Source of the DNA: CAYMUN01 sp964393835
GTDB taxonomy: Bacteria > Patescibacteriota > Saccharimonadia > Saccharimonadales > UBA4665
Reading direction: 5' to 3'
Length of the DNA: 41,776 nucleotides
Assembly (NCBI GenBank): GCA_964393835.1
Contig: CAYMUN010000009.1
Span: forward strand, 1 to 41,776
Shown: piece after piece, positions 24,671 to 32,671 of the stretch
Numbering within the stretch: the first letter of the stretch is position 1
Layout: the number at the start of each line of letters is the position of its first letter
The notes under the pieces: generated by a model
Database searches by the model: none
The model's input: the letters and a program-made list of their open reading frames with translations, nothing else
Told to the model about the DNA's origin: nothing
Position numbers and translations under genes: made by a program

Positions 24671-25588
24671 TTAGACCGCGATCGGCGCTTTAATTGGCGG
24701 ATGGGATTCGTAGCCCACCAGCTCGAAATCCTCAAACTTAAAATCAAATATCGACTTGACGTCAGGATTGATTTTCATGGTTGGCAGCGGCTTGGGCTCA
24801 CGCGACAGTTGCGTATCGACCTGCTCCAAATGATTCAAGTATATGTGTGTATCACCGAGCGTGTGGACGAATTCACCGAGTTTGAGCCCGGTGACTTGAG
24901 CCATCATCTGGGTTAGCAGCGCGTAGGAAGCAATGTTGAATGGCACGCCCAAAAACGTATCGGCGCTGCGTTGGTACAGCTGACAGCTCAGCTTGCCGTC
25001 GGCGACGTAGAATTGAAATAACGTGTGGCAGGGTGGCAATCCGGATTTGGCCATTTCCTCGATGTCGGCGACGTTCCAGGCCGAGACGATGATTCGGCGC
25101 GAATCGGGACTCTTTTTGAGCGTTTCTACAACCTGAGCAATCTGGTCGATGTGGCGGCCGTCTGGCGCCGGCCAGCTGCGCCACTGGTAACCATAGACCG
25201 GGCCGAGCTCACCATGTTGCCGGGCAAATTCATCATCATTCTTAATTTTTTCAGTAAATTCCTTAATACCAGCCTGCCACTGCTCACTACCCGAGTCGGG
25301 CACCGGCTTGCCCTGCCCCTGCAAGTAGGCTCGGTAGGGCCATTCGTCCCAGATGTGAACATCGTTGTCGACCAGGTACTTGATATTGGTGCTGCCCTGC
25401 AAAAACCACAGCAGCTCGTGAATAATACTTCTTAAATATAACTTTTTGGTGGTCACGGCCGGGAACCCTTGGTTGAGATCAAACCGCAGCTGCCGCCCAA
25501 ACACGCTGATCGTACCGGTGCCGGTGCGATCACCCTTTTGCGTGCCATTGTCTTTGATATCCCTTAGCAAGTCCAAATATTGTTGCAT
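24671..25588 (-). CDS. thyA: thymidylate synthase
   Basis: 305 aa from the ATG at 25588. Methylates dUMP using methylene-tetrahydrofolate. DRTGTGT phosphate-binding motif, HELLWFLQGSTNI, VYGYQWRSW, the catalytic Cys in GLPPCHTLFQFY, and RSADTFLGVPFNIASYA. It carries the extra roughly 40-residue segment after DEWPY that is found in Lactobacillus-type enzymes and missing from the 264-aa E. coli protein. A -10 box CATAAT (25600-25595) is 6 bases before this ATG, supporting it over the ATG at 25645. Confidence 0.96.
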   Translation of the reverse strand: MQQYLDLLRDIKDNGTQKGDRTGTGTISVFGRQLRFDLNQGFPAVTTKKLYLRSIIHELLWFLQGSTNIKYLVDNDVHIWDEWPYRAYLQGQGKPVPDSGSEQWQAGIKEFTEKIKNDDEFARQHGELGPVYGYQWRSWPAPDGRHIDQIAQVVETLKKSPDSRRIIVSAWNVADIEEMAKSGLPPCHTLFQFYVADGKLSCQLYQRSADTFLGVPFNIASYALLTQMMAQVTGLKLGEFVHTLGDTHIYLNHLEQVDTQLSREPKPLPTMKINPDVKSIFDFKFEDFELVGYESHPPIKAPIAV

Positions 25589-25594
25589 GCCCCT

Positions 25595-25600
25595 ATTATG
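25595..25600 (-). promoter_or_regulatory. -10 box (leaderless type) of thyA-folA
   Basis: CATAAT on the minus strand, 6 bases from the thyA ATG at 25588. Confidence 0.45.
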
Positions 25601-25698
25601 CCACGAAATCAAATGCCAGGTATGGTGTATTTTTTGCTTTAACATTTACAAATAATCAATATTGTGCTAATGTTATATTAAGTTCTCCTCACAAAAAT

Positions 25699-27492
25699 AT
25701 GACGCATCCCAATAATCCCACCTCACCCAATCATTCACTGCCGCGGCAAATCGCGGCTATTGTCACGGTTGGCGCGGCCGCGTTAGGGGGCGGTCACGCC
25801 GTCCAGCATGAATTAGGGCTGGGCGACGACACGCCAACGCCAAATGTCGCCGCGCTGGTGGCCACGCCTATTATCGCCCCGGGCCTAGAGATCTCCATCC
25901 CTAACCCGCACTCGCAGCCGACCACTTCGGCCAAGCACAGCGTAACCCGCCGCCAGCTGGAGCCATTCATAGCTAAAAAACTCGGCCCGGCCTCCAAACC
26001 AAAGCGCCGCCAAGCACCATCTGAATTTAATAGCGGCGGCTTGATCCTACCCAACTCCCGGCTGCTTATCCCACTACCTGAAACTCCGATTAACAACACG
26101 ACTGAATTAAAAGATCTGCATCCCGAGAAGTTAGTCGTGCCAGCCGAAGTTTCAAGCTATATGCAAGCCAACGTTACCTACAACTATGCCACGCGTTGCT
26201 CCGGTTTTTTGATACGTGACCAGCAGACCGGGCAGCCAATTGGCGAACAAACCGCCCAGCACTGTGGCCTGCTGGCCAAAGATAATCATCAGTCTACCGG
26301 CCCTGACGGCCAGCCGCAATTTAACTTTAACGGGCCATTTACCGTGGCAACCGGCGATCGTCTTGACAACACTATGGTTTCTGTCGGCCGGATCAACCGC
26401 CTGCTGGTCAGCGCCCTAGATGACACCAGTAAAGACATTGTCTACGGTGCCTTTGGCGATAATGATCCGGCCATCGTAGCCGCCAATGCCAACCTCGCCA
26501 GCGGCGAAGAGCTCGCCGCTCTCAAAAAAGGTGACGTCATCTATGCGTCTGGTTGGCCGGTTGACCAGCCTCAGGCCACAGACAGCGTGTTACAACGCCA
26601 GGAATTCGCCATGCACGTCCTAGGCGACGTGACTTGGGAACTGCAAACCGGCCAGCGATTAAATATAAAGCTAGCAGCAGTACCCAAAAGCGCCAGTGAC
26701 ACTGAGTGTAGCCCCGGCATGAGCGGCTCCGAAGCCTTTATCTACTCGGCTGATGGTCAGACACGCAATTTGGGCGTACTGTCGGGTTATACAGATTTTG
26801 GACTGGTATACAACCAAGATCCGGCCCGGGCCCAAGCCGAGCGGCAGAATATCCAAACTTTATTTGGTGTTGACATGGAGGGTTATGCCGCGGTCTGTGC
26901 TATAGCCTACACGCCTCCCAGCATTGAGCAAGGTGCTTACGTGGCCGATGTTGTTGATACCTCCAGCACATCTGAGCCGCTTCCCGAGTTGCCGCCCAAA
27001 AATCCAAATGTCCAAGCCGACCTGGAGTTGGCTCAGCACGAATTTGACGATCCGACTTACCGCAAGCAGATCCTGGATGGCACGGTAAACATTTTTTCCG
27101 GCAAGGATGGCATCGACCTATACATTCACCGGCCTTTGGCATTTTATAACCCGGCCGATAACAGTGTTGTTATTGGCTACTCTAATCTTGATAATAACGG
27201 TCGTTTGATTATGGCCTTTTACGACAATCCCTCATTAGTAGCTCTGTACGCTGATCGCACTGACGGCACCATACCGGTACAAGAATCAATCGGCCAAACG
27301 ACCTTTGGCGCCGATACGACTGGTGACGATTATGGTTCATACAGTGACAGTAACGGCTTTATGTTTGGCCAACAGCTGTTAGCCTCACCTCTAAAACTCG
27401 GCCCGCGGTTTGATCTGCTAATCGGTAAGACCGGAATTTTATCTACCCAGCCAGCCCCGATTGCGCCCGTCCCTGCCGGCCCCAAAGGTTAG
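25699..27492 (+). CDS. exported trypsin-like serine protease
   Basis: 597 aa. After a short polar start a hydrophobic signal or anchor (about residues 17-33) leads to a Pro/Thr-rich spacer (40-145) and a chymotrypsin-fold domain (about 150-400). CSGFLI (Cys167) and TAQHC (His188, Cys189) match the canonical Cys42-Cys58 disulfide and catalytic His; Asp246 (SKDIVYGAF) is the probable acid and Ser342 in SPGMSGS the nucleophile (usual form GDSGSP). A further roughly 190-residue domain at 400-597 is unassigned. No close operon partner. The target could be a host or neighbour surface protein, which is inference. Confidence 0.82.
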   Translation: MTHPNNPTSPNHSLPRQIAAIVTVGAAALGGGHAVQHELGLGDDTPTPNVAALVATPIIAPGLEISIPNPHSQPTTSAKHSVTRRQLEPFIAKKLGPASKPKRRQAPSEFNSGGLILPNSRLLIPLPETPINNTTELKDLHPEKLVVPAEVSSYMQANVTYNYATRCSGFLIRDQQTGQPIGEQTAQHCGLLAKDNHQSTGPDGQPQFNFNGPFTVATGDRLDNTMVSVGRINRLLVSALDDTSKDIVYGAFGDNDPAIVAANANLASGEELAALKKGDVIYASGWPVDQPQATDSVLQRQEFAMHVLGDVTWELQTGQRLNIKLAAVPKSASDTECSPGMSGSEAFIYSADGQTRNLGVLSGYTDFGLVYNQDPARAQAERQNIQTLFGVDMEGYAAVCAIAYTPPSIEQGAYVADVVDTSSTSEPLPELPPKNPNVQADLELAQHEFDDPTYRKQILDGTVNIFSGKDGIDLYIHRPLAFYNPADNSVVIGYSNLDNNGRLIMAFYDNPSLVALYADRTDGTIPVQESIGQTTFGADTTGDDYGSYSDSNGFMFGQQLLASPLKLGPRFDLLIGKTGILSTQPAPIAPVPAGPKG

Positions 27493-27582
27493 AAGAATCA
27501 GCCGTACTACAGCGCAGATATGAAGCCCGCCAACGAAATGCGGACTTGGCGCGGATCAGGGATAAGCAATGTGAGGGTAACC

Positions 27583-27855
27583 TTACAGGTCTTTGTAGGT
27601 TTTCTCGTTACGATTAGTGATGTGAAAAATTTCGTAGCTCTTATCTCGGCGTTGACAGATGATCCGCACTCGACCAACACGTACTCGAATGAATCCAGGC
27701 TTACCGGTTAGAGCTTTGACATCGAGCCCATTCAGATCACCGCTTTCTAGCAACACCAACGTCGCGCGTACGCGTGCAAGATCTTTGGCGCTAAGCCGAG
27801 CGAGAAATTTTCTTAGCTTGTTGCTCACTTGGTTCCGCTTCCAATAGTTCATCAA
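27583..27855 (-). CDS. RelE/ParE-type toxin
   Basis: Up to 90 aa. Fold signatures: FLARLSAKDLARVRATLVLLE helices then LTGKPGFIRVRVGRVRIICQRR and FHITNRNEKTY, as in RelE/ParE proteins where the conserved Arg and C-terminal aromatic or charged residues act on ribosome-bound mRNA or gyrase. The reading frame overlaps the antitoxin by 65 bases if started at 27855; an internal GTG at 27828 would shorten the overlap to 38 bases. Translational coupling to the antitoxin is expected. Which of the RelE or ParE activities applies is not clear. Confidence 0.83.
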   Translation of the reverse strand: MMNYWKRNQVSNKLRKFLARLSAKDLARVRATLVLLESGDLNGLDVKALTGKPGFIRVRVGRVRIICQRRDKSYEIFHITNRNEKTYKDL

Positions 27856-28090
27856 TCACTGCAAGTACTGTCTCGGCTTTCACACCGTTCCCATGACTAT
27901 CCCGCAAATCAATACCGGCTTCCCACTCACCAACGGGATCACCCCATTCATCGACAATTCGCTGACCCTTAATGCGCCGAACCAGCGTCTCGCGAATAAA
28001 ATCACTGCGGCTGGCGTAGTCACTTTTTGCAAGTTGGTCAATCTTTTTGACCAGATCTTCTGGTAGCGAGATATTGATAATTTTACTCAT
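27791..28090 (-). CDS. ribbon-helix-helix antitoxin
   Basis: 99 aa. The N-terminal ribbon-helix-helix is clear: IINISLPEDLVKKIDQLAK followed by SRSDFIRETLVRRI. The C-terminal half is acidic and would bind the toxin. It precedes and overlaps the toxin gene. Its promoter (28097-28125) has repeats suited to autorepression. A -10 box 6 bases before the ATG makes the mRNA leaderless. Confidence 0.88.
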   Translation of the reverse strand: MSKIINISLPEDLVKKIDQLAKSDYASRSDFIRETLVRRIKGQRIVDEWGDPVGEWEAGIDLRDSHGNGVKAETVLAVIDELLEAEPSEQQAKKISRSA

Positions 28091-28125
28091 ACAAATATTG
28101 TATGTATCTTGTATGTATCTGTCAA
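28091..28125 (-). promoter_or_regulatory. toxin-antitoxin promoter with tandem operator repeats
   Basis: Minus strand: -35 TTGACA (28125-28120), 17 bases, -10 TACAAT (28102-28097), 6 bases, ATG. Inside the promoter GATACATACAA occurs twice in tandem, followed by ATACAA-TAT-TTGTAT, an inverted repeat running up to the start codon. These fit binding by the ribbon-helix-helix antitoxin. Confidence 0.75.
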
Positions 28126-28145
28126 TAGCCTTTCATGAACTATGA

Positions 28146-28151
28146 TATGCT
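28146..28151 (+). promoter_or_regulatory. -10 box upstream of the ychF leader ORF
   Basis: TATGCT at 28146-28151, 6 bases before the ATG at 28158. An alternative TATGAT lies at 28141-28146. Confidence 0.35.
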
Positions 28152-28157
28152 TAACAG

Positions 28158-28187
28158 ATGAAATTCAAGAATTGGGTTGCATGCTAA
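28158..28187 (+). CDS. possible 9-codon leader ORF overlapping the ychF start
   Basis: ATG at 28158 opens a nine-codon frame (MKFKNWVAC) ending with TAA at 28185-28187. The ychF ATG (28181) lies inside its last codons in another frame. A -10 box 6 bases upstream would make this ATG the 5' end of a leaderless mRNA, with ychF translated by termination-reinitiation. There is no evidence beyond this geometry. Confidence 0.35.
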   Translation: MKFKNWVAC

Positions 28188-29260
28188 GTATAGCGATTGT
28201 CGGGTTACCGAATGTCGGTAAGTCTACCCTGTTTAACGCCCTGACGGGCAGTAATATTTTGGCGGCCAATTATCCGTTTGCGACTATCGAGCCAAATACC
28301 GGTATGGTGCCGGTGCCGGACGAGCGGCTTGATAAACTTGCCGGACTGTACAAAACCGACAAAATTGTGCCGGCAACGGTGACATTCGTCGATATTGCCG
28401 GCTTGGTGGCCGGAGCCAGCGAGGGCGAAGGCCTGGGTAACCAGTTTTTGAGTCATATCCGGACTACCAACGCTATCGTCCAAGTGGTACGGGCCTTTGA
28501 CGATCCCAATGTCACCCACGTCGACGAGGCGCATGACCCACAAAAAGATATCGACGTCATTAACACCGAGCTGGTGCTGGCAGATTTACAGACCATTGGC
28601 CGGCGGCTGCCAAAATTTGAGAAAGAAGCCCGGGCCAACCCCAAATTAAAGCCGATTTTAGAGGCCTACCAGCAGGTGAACAAATTATTAAATGACGGCC
28701 AACCGCTATGGAATTACCCCAAGTTAGACAGTGAACTATTAGCTGACCTGCAGCTCTTGACTATGAAGCCGGTTATCTATGTGTTCAACCTCGATGAAGC
28801 TGGGTTAGCCGACGAAGCAAAGCAATCCAAGCTACGAGCATTAATAGCCCCGGCCCAAGCCCTCTTTGTCTGCGCCAAGCTGGAGAGCGAACTTAAAGAC
28901 CTCGACCAAGCCGATGCCATCGAACTGCTGGAGAGTTATGGCCAGCACGAATCAGGCCTGCTGCAGCTAATTCACGCCGCTTACCAAACGCTCGGTTTGC
29001 AGAGCTACCTGACGGCCGGCGAAAAAGAAGTCCGGGCCTGGACGATTCGTGAGGGCGCCACGGCCCCGCAAGCAGCCGGTGTTATACATGGTGACTTCGA
29101 GCGCGGTTTTATCGCCGCCGAGATCGTTAACTATGCCGATTTGATAACTAGCGGCGGTCTTACGGCTGCCAAGGCAGCCGGCAAAGTCCGCACCGAGGGT
29201 AAAACCTATGTAATGCAACCGGACGACGTGGTAGAGTTTCGGTTTAACGTCTCTAAATAA
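28181..29260 (+). CDS. ychF: redox- and ribosome-associated GTPase/ATPase YchF (Obg family)
   Basis: 359 aa. P-loop GLPNVGKSTLF at the N-terminus, switch motif NYPFATIEPN, DIAGLVAGASEGEGLGNQFL, and FNLDE in place of the NKxD specificity motif, which explains preference for ATP in the family. A C-terminal TGS domain (EVRAWTIREGATAPQAAGVIH and DVVEFRFNV region) completes the expected length. The start at 28181 (MLSIAIVGLPN) matches the family; an upstream in-frame ATG at 28142 would add an unsupported 13 residues. It abuts the convergent gene at 29261. Confidence 0.95.
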   Translation: MLSIAIVGLPNVGKSTLFNALTGSNILAANYPFATIEPNTGMVPVPDERLDKLAGLYKTDKIVPATVTFVDIAGLVAGASEGEGLGNQFLSHIRTTNAIVQVVRAFDDPNVTHVDEAHDPQKDIDVINTELVLADLQTIGRRLPKFEKEARANPKLKPILEAYQQVNKLLNDGQPLWNYPKLDSELLADLQLLTMKPVIYVFNLDEAGLADEAKQSKLRALIAPAQALFVCAKLESELKDLDQADAIELLESYGQHESGLLQLIHAAYQTLGLQSYLTAGEKEVRAWTIREGATAPQAAGVIHGDFERGFIAAEIVNYADLITSGGLTAAKAAGKVRTEGKTYVMQPDDVVEFRFNVSK

Positions 29261-30271
29261 CTAGACCGTCTTAACTTCGTTGCCAGGCTGTATAAACGGC
29301 GCGGCAGGTGGATTGAATTTACGATTGCGCAAGACGGTTGGCAATTTTGACGAAGCAATCCTCAGCGCGTGGATATCAACCGGGTTGCGCAGGCCTATCG
29401 TTTGGCGAATACTCGGGATAGCCGGGACGCCCGGCAAGCTGGACAAAGTAGAAATAGCCGGTGCCGGAGCATTAGACGTCACTGCCGGGACGGCAGGCTG
29501 GCTTTTGCCGAATACTTCTTGTAAGCCTTCGTTATAAATATCTTTTTGGAGCTTTGACTGTGATTGTTGGCCCGGATCCACATATCGAAGCTCGTTCTGT
29601 TGGGTCACTGGAGCCGGCTCAGCTGCTAGAGCTAGCGGAGCGGGGATAACTTCTTGGCCTGTTTGCTGCCGATACTGGGCTAGTAAGCTCTGGGCAAACA
29701 GATAATCGGACAATTCGGGGCTGGGTTTGACCGGTTCGGCTTGCGGGATAGCCCCCTGGGCTTTAAGATGGGCGTGCAATTCCTGCTGGTGTTGGTGCTG
29801 AGCGATTAAATAGGCTTGGAGCTGTTGGTTAATCTGCTCTAGGTGCTGGTTTTGGCCCTCCTGGTTAGAGTGCTGCTTTTTTTTGCTTTCGGCCATGCAG
29901 TGCTGGACATGCGTGATTAGCTTACGCAAGCGGGCTTGGTTGTAGCTGCGGAAGCGCAAGTTTTTATCGCCGCTGGTGATACTGATATAGGCGCCGAACA
30001 GGCGGTGATTGTAGTCAATTTCGTTAATCATATCGAAGCGCAAATCTTCGACGGTCAGGAAATTCAACGGTTTTTTATCAATCAACAGCACGCGGGTATC
30101 GGTGCCGACGAGGAGCGCGAAGCCGCCCTCATATATACCGTTGACGCACTCAAAGATCTTTTCGTCAGGTAGCAGGATATTTGGTAACTCGCGAACTTCG
30201 CGTCGGCCCCATCCAAATTGGTTAAATCCGATTTCTTTGAGCTGTTTACGCACCGATTGCTCAGTGACCAT
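29261..30271 (-). CDS. PH-like (YokE-type) domain protein with a Gln/His-rich middle
   Basis: 336 aa. The N-terminal 115 residues look like a bacterial PH domain: LLPDEKIFECVNGIY, ALLVGTDTRVLLIDKKPL and DLRFDMINEIDYNH strands followed by a C-terminal helix. The middle (about 130-170) is rich in Gln and His and helical (HLEQINQQLQAYLIAQHQHQ), then a Pro/Ala-rich low-complexity tail follows. No membrane segment. Strong ribosome-binding site CGGAGG 6 bases before the ATG. Function unknown; divergent from the Crp/Fnr gene. Confidence 0.68.
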   Translation of the reverse strand: MVTEQSVRKQLKEIGFNQFGWGRREVRELPNILLPDEKIFECVNGIYEGGFALLVGTDTRVLLIDKKPLNFLTVEDLRFDMINEIDYNHRLFGAYISITSGDKNLRFRSYNQARLRKLITHVQHCMAESKKKQHSNQEGQNQHLEQINQQLQAYLIAQHQHQQELHAHLKAQGAIPQAEPVKPSPELSDYLFAQSLLAQYRQQTGQEVIPAPLALAAEPAPVTQQNELRYVDPGQQSQSKLQKDIYNEGLQEVFGKSQPAVPAVTSNAPAPAISTLSSLPGVPAIPSIRQTIGLRNPVDIHALRIASSKLPTVLRNRKFNPPAAPFIQPGNEVKTV

Positions 30272-30396
30272 CCTAAACCTCCGTTTTGTAGCTTTATCGT
30301 ATAGTATCGCGTGCTGGCGCGTGGTGAGAATCTTTACCTACTAAAAGAGATTTTTATCACAAAGCCTTTTCTCTCCCTGTTACTAGTGGCTGTTGT

Positions 30397-30425
30397 TTGA
30401 CAATTCACTCCATTGCTATCACACT
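30397..30425 (+). promoter_or_regulatory. promoter of the Crp/Fnr gene (leaderless type)
   Basis: TTGACA at 30397-30402, 17 bases, CACACT at 30420-30425, then 7 bases to the ATG at 30433. No Shine-Dalgarno is seen. Confidence 0.55.
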
Positions 30426-30432
30426 AAACTTA

Positions 30433-31086
30433 ATGTTAGCCACGCTGAAGCAGACTGCGCAACTGGTGGACTTTTTTAGGGTACATGGTGTCAAACAAAC
30501 CTATCGCAAGGGCGATTTTATCGTCCATCCCGGCGACACGCCGCCGGGGGTGTTTTACATCTACGAGGGCTTGGTCAAAGCTTACGATATTACCAAGTAC
30601 GACGAAGAAAACTTATTGATTATCCGCAAACAAGATGAGATCTTTCCATTGATTTGGGCAGTCACCGGCGAGGAACACCATATCATCTATAAGACTCTGG
30701 CCCCGACGATTACCTGGCGTGTCAGCCGTGAAAAATTCCTAGAATTCATCAGCAGTACTACTGATGCCCTGGCACCCTTGCTAGACATGACCATGGAGAT
30801 GTATCGTCTGCACGGCGAACGCATCCTCAATTTGGAATATCGCACCGTACGGGAGCGGATCATTTCCTTTTTACTGACTATGAGCCAGCGCTTTGGCCGG
30901 GAAACCACGGACGGCTTGCTGATCGAAGTACCGCTGAGACACCAGGATATTGCCAGTTCGGTTAACGCCACTCGCGAAACTACCAGTCGCGAACTGGCTG
31001 CTTTGGAGCGCAAAGGATTACTGGAAAATAAACAGTCGTATACCCTGCTCAAGGATATCGAAGCTCTGCGCAAACATTTAGCCTGA
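30433..31086 (+). CDS. Crp/Fnr-family transcriptional regulator
   Basis: 217 aa. An N-terminal cyclic-nucleotide-binding-type jelly roll (YRKGDFIVHPGDTPPGVFYI, then a helix around LLDMTMEMYRLHGERI), and a C-terminal winged HTH with IASSVNATRETTSRELAAL as the recognition region (RETTSREL is the typical E-SR pattern). No Fe-S cysteines, so not an Fnr-type oxygen sensor. The start at 30433 is chosen because the promoter lies immediately upstream and the earlier ATG at 30397 sits inside the -35 box. Ends exactly where the convergent phosphoribosyltransferase gene ends. Confidence 0.92.
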   Translation: MLATLKQTAQLVDFFRVHGVKQTYRKGDFIVHPGDTPPGVFYIYEGLVKAYDITKYDEENLLIIRKQDEIFPLIWAVTGEEHHIIYKTLAPTITWRVSREKFLEFISSTTDALAPLLDMTMEMYRLHGERILNLEYRTVRERIISFLLTMSQRFGRETTDGLLIEVPLRHQDIASSVNATRETTSRELAALERKGLLENKQSYTLLKDIEALRKHLA

Positions 31087-31743
31087 CTACTGCCATTGCA
31101 AAACAAGCTGTTCGATGACTTTGAGCACTGTTTCGTGATCCGGCACATCCTGCTGATCATAGTAATGATCGGTGTCAATGTAGTCGGCAATCACGTTGAG
31201 GCAGTACAAATCATCCGCCAGGACATGCATCCGATCGACGGCCTGGACACCGGCGAAAGGCGTGGCTACTATGAACTTTTCCAGCTCGATTGGTTTCAAA
31301 AATTCAGCGGCCAAGTCGACCGCGAAACCAGTCTTCATACCATCCGAGACTAAAATCACGTTATGGTTTTTAAGTAATTCCTTGCTAATAGTGCCCGTGC
31401 TACCGACCAATTGATTCATATCATGCATGCGGGTCAACTTTTGTTCCTCGATATATCCGAAATATTCGCTGGTCAGTTCAGCGATTTCACCGTCCGAGTA
31501 ACTGTGATTGTAGGCGACTTTGCCTCCGGCGGTAATGCCGGCGATGGCTTCCGGCTCACGTGGCAAGGTAATATCGGCACTCTGCAGCAAAGTGAGTACA
31601 CAATGTAGCTCTTGAGCAATCTGGGCGCCCACCATCACGCCGCCGTCACTAAGGGCCACGACGGCGCACTGTTTTTCACTATACTTAGTTGCCAGCTGGG
31701 ACGCCAACATACGACCTGCTTGAACCCGCGAGGCAAAATACAT
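31087..31743 (-). CDS. phosphoribosyltransferase-like protein
   Basis: 218 aa. A type I PRTase fold is suggested by an N-terminal strand-loop (QCAVVALSDGGVMVGAQIAQ) and the PRPP-loop-like stretch VILVSDGMKTGFAVDLAAEFL, where the usual acidic pair is reduced to one Asp. The same architecture occurs in proteins annotated as predicted phosphoribosyltransferases. The substrate is unknown and activity is not certain. TACAAT 6 bases before the ATG indicates leaderless mRNA. Confidence 0.72.
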   Translation of the reverse strand: MYFASRVQAGRMLASQLATKYSEKQCAVVALSDGGVMVGAQIAQELHCVLTLLQSADITLPREPEAIAGITAGGKVAYNHSYSDGEIAELTSEYFGYIEEQKLTRMHDMNQLVGSTGTISKELLKNHNVILVSDGMKTGFAVDLAAEFLKPIELEKFIVATPFAGVQAVDRMHVLADDLYCLNVIADYIDTDHYYDQQDVPDHETVLKVIEQLVLQWQ

Positions 31744-31749
31744 AGCTTA

Positions 31750-31755
31750 ATTGTA
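31750..31755 (-). promoter_or_regulatory. -10 box (leaderless type) of the PRTase-like gene
   Basis: TACAAT on the minus strand, 6 bases before the ATG at 31743, in the 20-base gap after the tlyA stop. Confidence 0.5.
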
Positions 31756-31763
31756 CATGCTAC

Positions 31764-32483
31764 TTATGCTTTGCGCATCAGGTAGAACCGCTCTTGGTTG
31801 CCCCCCGCGCCGCTAACTGCCGAATCAGCCTTACCTAGGATGGTGAATTGATCGCGAGCCCAAGTTTCAAAATCTTTGAGTATGTCGCGGCGCAGCTTAT
31901 CATTTTTGATGACGCCTTTGTGCTTGAGCGAGCTCTGGGCCGCCTCAAACTGCGGTTTGACCATAGCGACGATCTGGGTTTGCCGGGCCACCAACCCCGC
32001 CACATGTGGCAATATGTCCCTGAGACTGATAAATGACACGTCAGCCACCACGATATCTGGCACCGCACTGAGTTTTTGGATGTCCCGGATATCGGTTTGC
32101 TCATGCGGCTCTATTCTCGGGTCTTTGCGCAGGCTGGGATGCAACTGCTGACGGCCGACCTCGACGGCAATCACCTTTTTGGCACCCTGCCGCAACACAT
32201 AATCGGTAAACCCCCCGGTACTACTACCGACATCCAGCACTATCTTGTCTTGAAAACTCAGTTTAAGGGCCGTCGCTACTGAAGCCAACTTTAGCGCCGC
32301 CCGGCTGACATACTGCTCCTCGACCGTCAGCTCCACTTGGGCACTATCCTCTACTAAAAATCCTGGTTTAGTAACTATTTGCCCGTCAACTTTAACATCA
32401 CCAAGCTTGATGTAACTCTCGGCTTGGCTGCGACTCCGCACCAGGCCGTCAGCGGCTAGTTTTTGATCCAATCTGGTCTTCAT
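31764..32483 (-). CDS. tlyA: TlyA-family rRNA 2'-O-methyltransferase
   Basis: 239 aa. An S4 RNA-binding domain (about 1-62, RLDQKLAADGLVRSRSQAESYI) and an FtsJ-like methyltransferase domain with SAM motif VLDVGSSTGGFTDYVL, VADVSFISLRDILPH and MVKPQFE. Family members methylate 16S/23S rRNA and have been called hemolysins. A TAGACT box lies 8 bases before the ATG, so the leader would be at most one or two bases. The inverted repeat at 32572-32660 is upstream and could add a second promoter. Confidence 0.93.
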   Translation of the reverse strand: MKTRLDQKLAADGLVRSRSQAESYIKLGDVKVDGQIVTKPGFLVEDSAQVELTVEEQYVSRAALKLASVATALKLSFQDKIVLDVGSSTGGFTDYVLRQGAKKVIAVEVGRQQLHPSLRKDPRIEPHEQTDIRDIQKLSAVPDIVVADVSFISLRDILPHVAGLVARQTQIVAMVKPQFEAAQSSLKHKGVIKNDKLRRDILKDFETWARDQFTILGKADSAVSGAGGNQERFYLMRKA

Positions 32484-32571
32484 TGCTTCTCAGTCTACCA
32501 CTTTTTATTGACGACACGATGACAGCAAAAGTTAAATAATCATTAATTCTCGGCGTTTACTCACCCCTTTA

Positions 32572-32660
32572 TTGGGCTACATGCTAAATGTATATACAAT
32601 TTATTTTGTTCACATCTGTTAACATATCTTATTTGTATATACATTTAGCATGTAGCCCAA
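32572..32660. repeat. 28-bp perfect inverted repeat with mirrored promoter boxes
   Basis: Arms 32572-32599 and 32633-32660 are exact inverted copies, 33 bases apart. Each arm holds the 10-bp palindrome TGTATATACA (32589-32598 and 32634-32643). Read inward, each also holds TTGGGC, 17 bases and TACAAT (plus strand, -10 at 32595-32600) or TACAAA (minus strand, 32637-32632). The right arm ends directly before the AAGGAG ribosome-binding site of the ribbon-helix-helix gene at 32672. It may be an operator, a hairpin or a trace of a mobile element. Confidence 0.9.
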
Positions 32661-32671
32661 AAGGAGAGACC

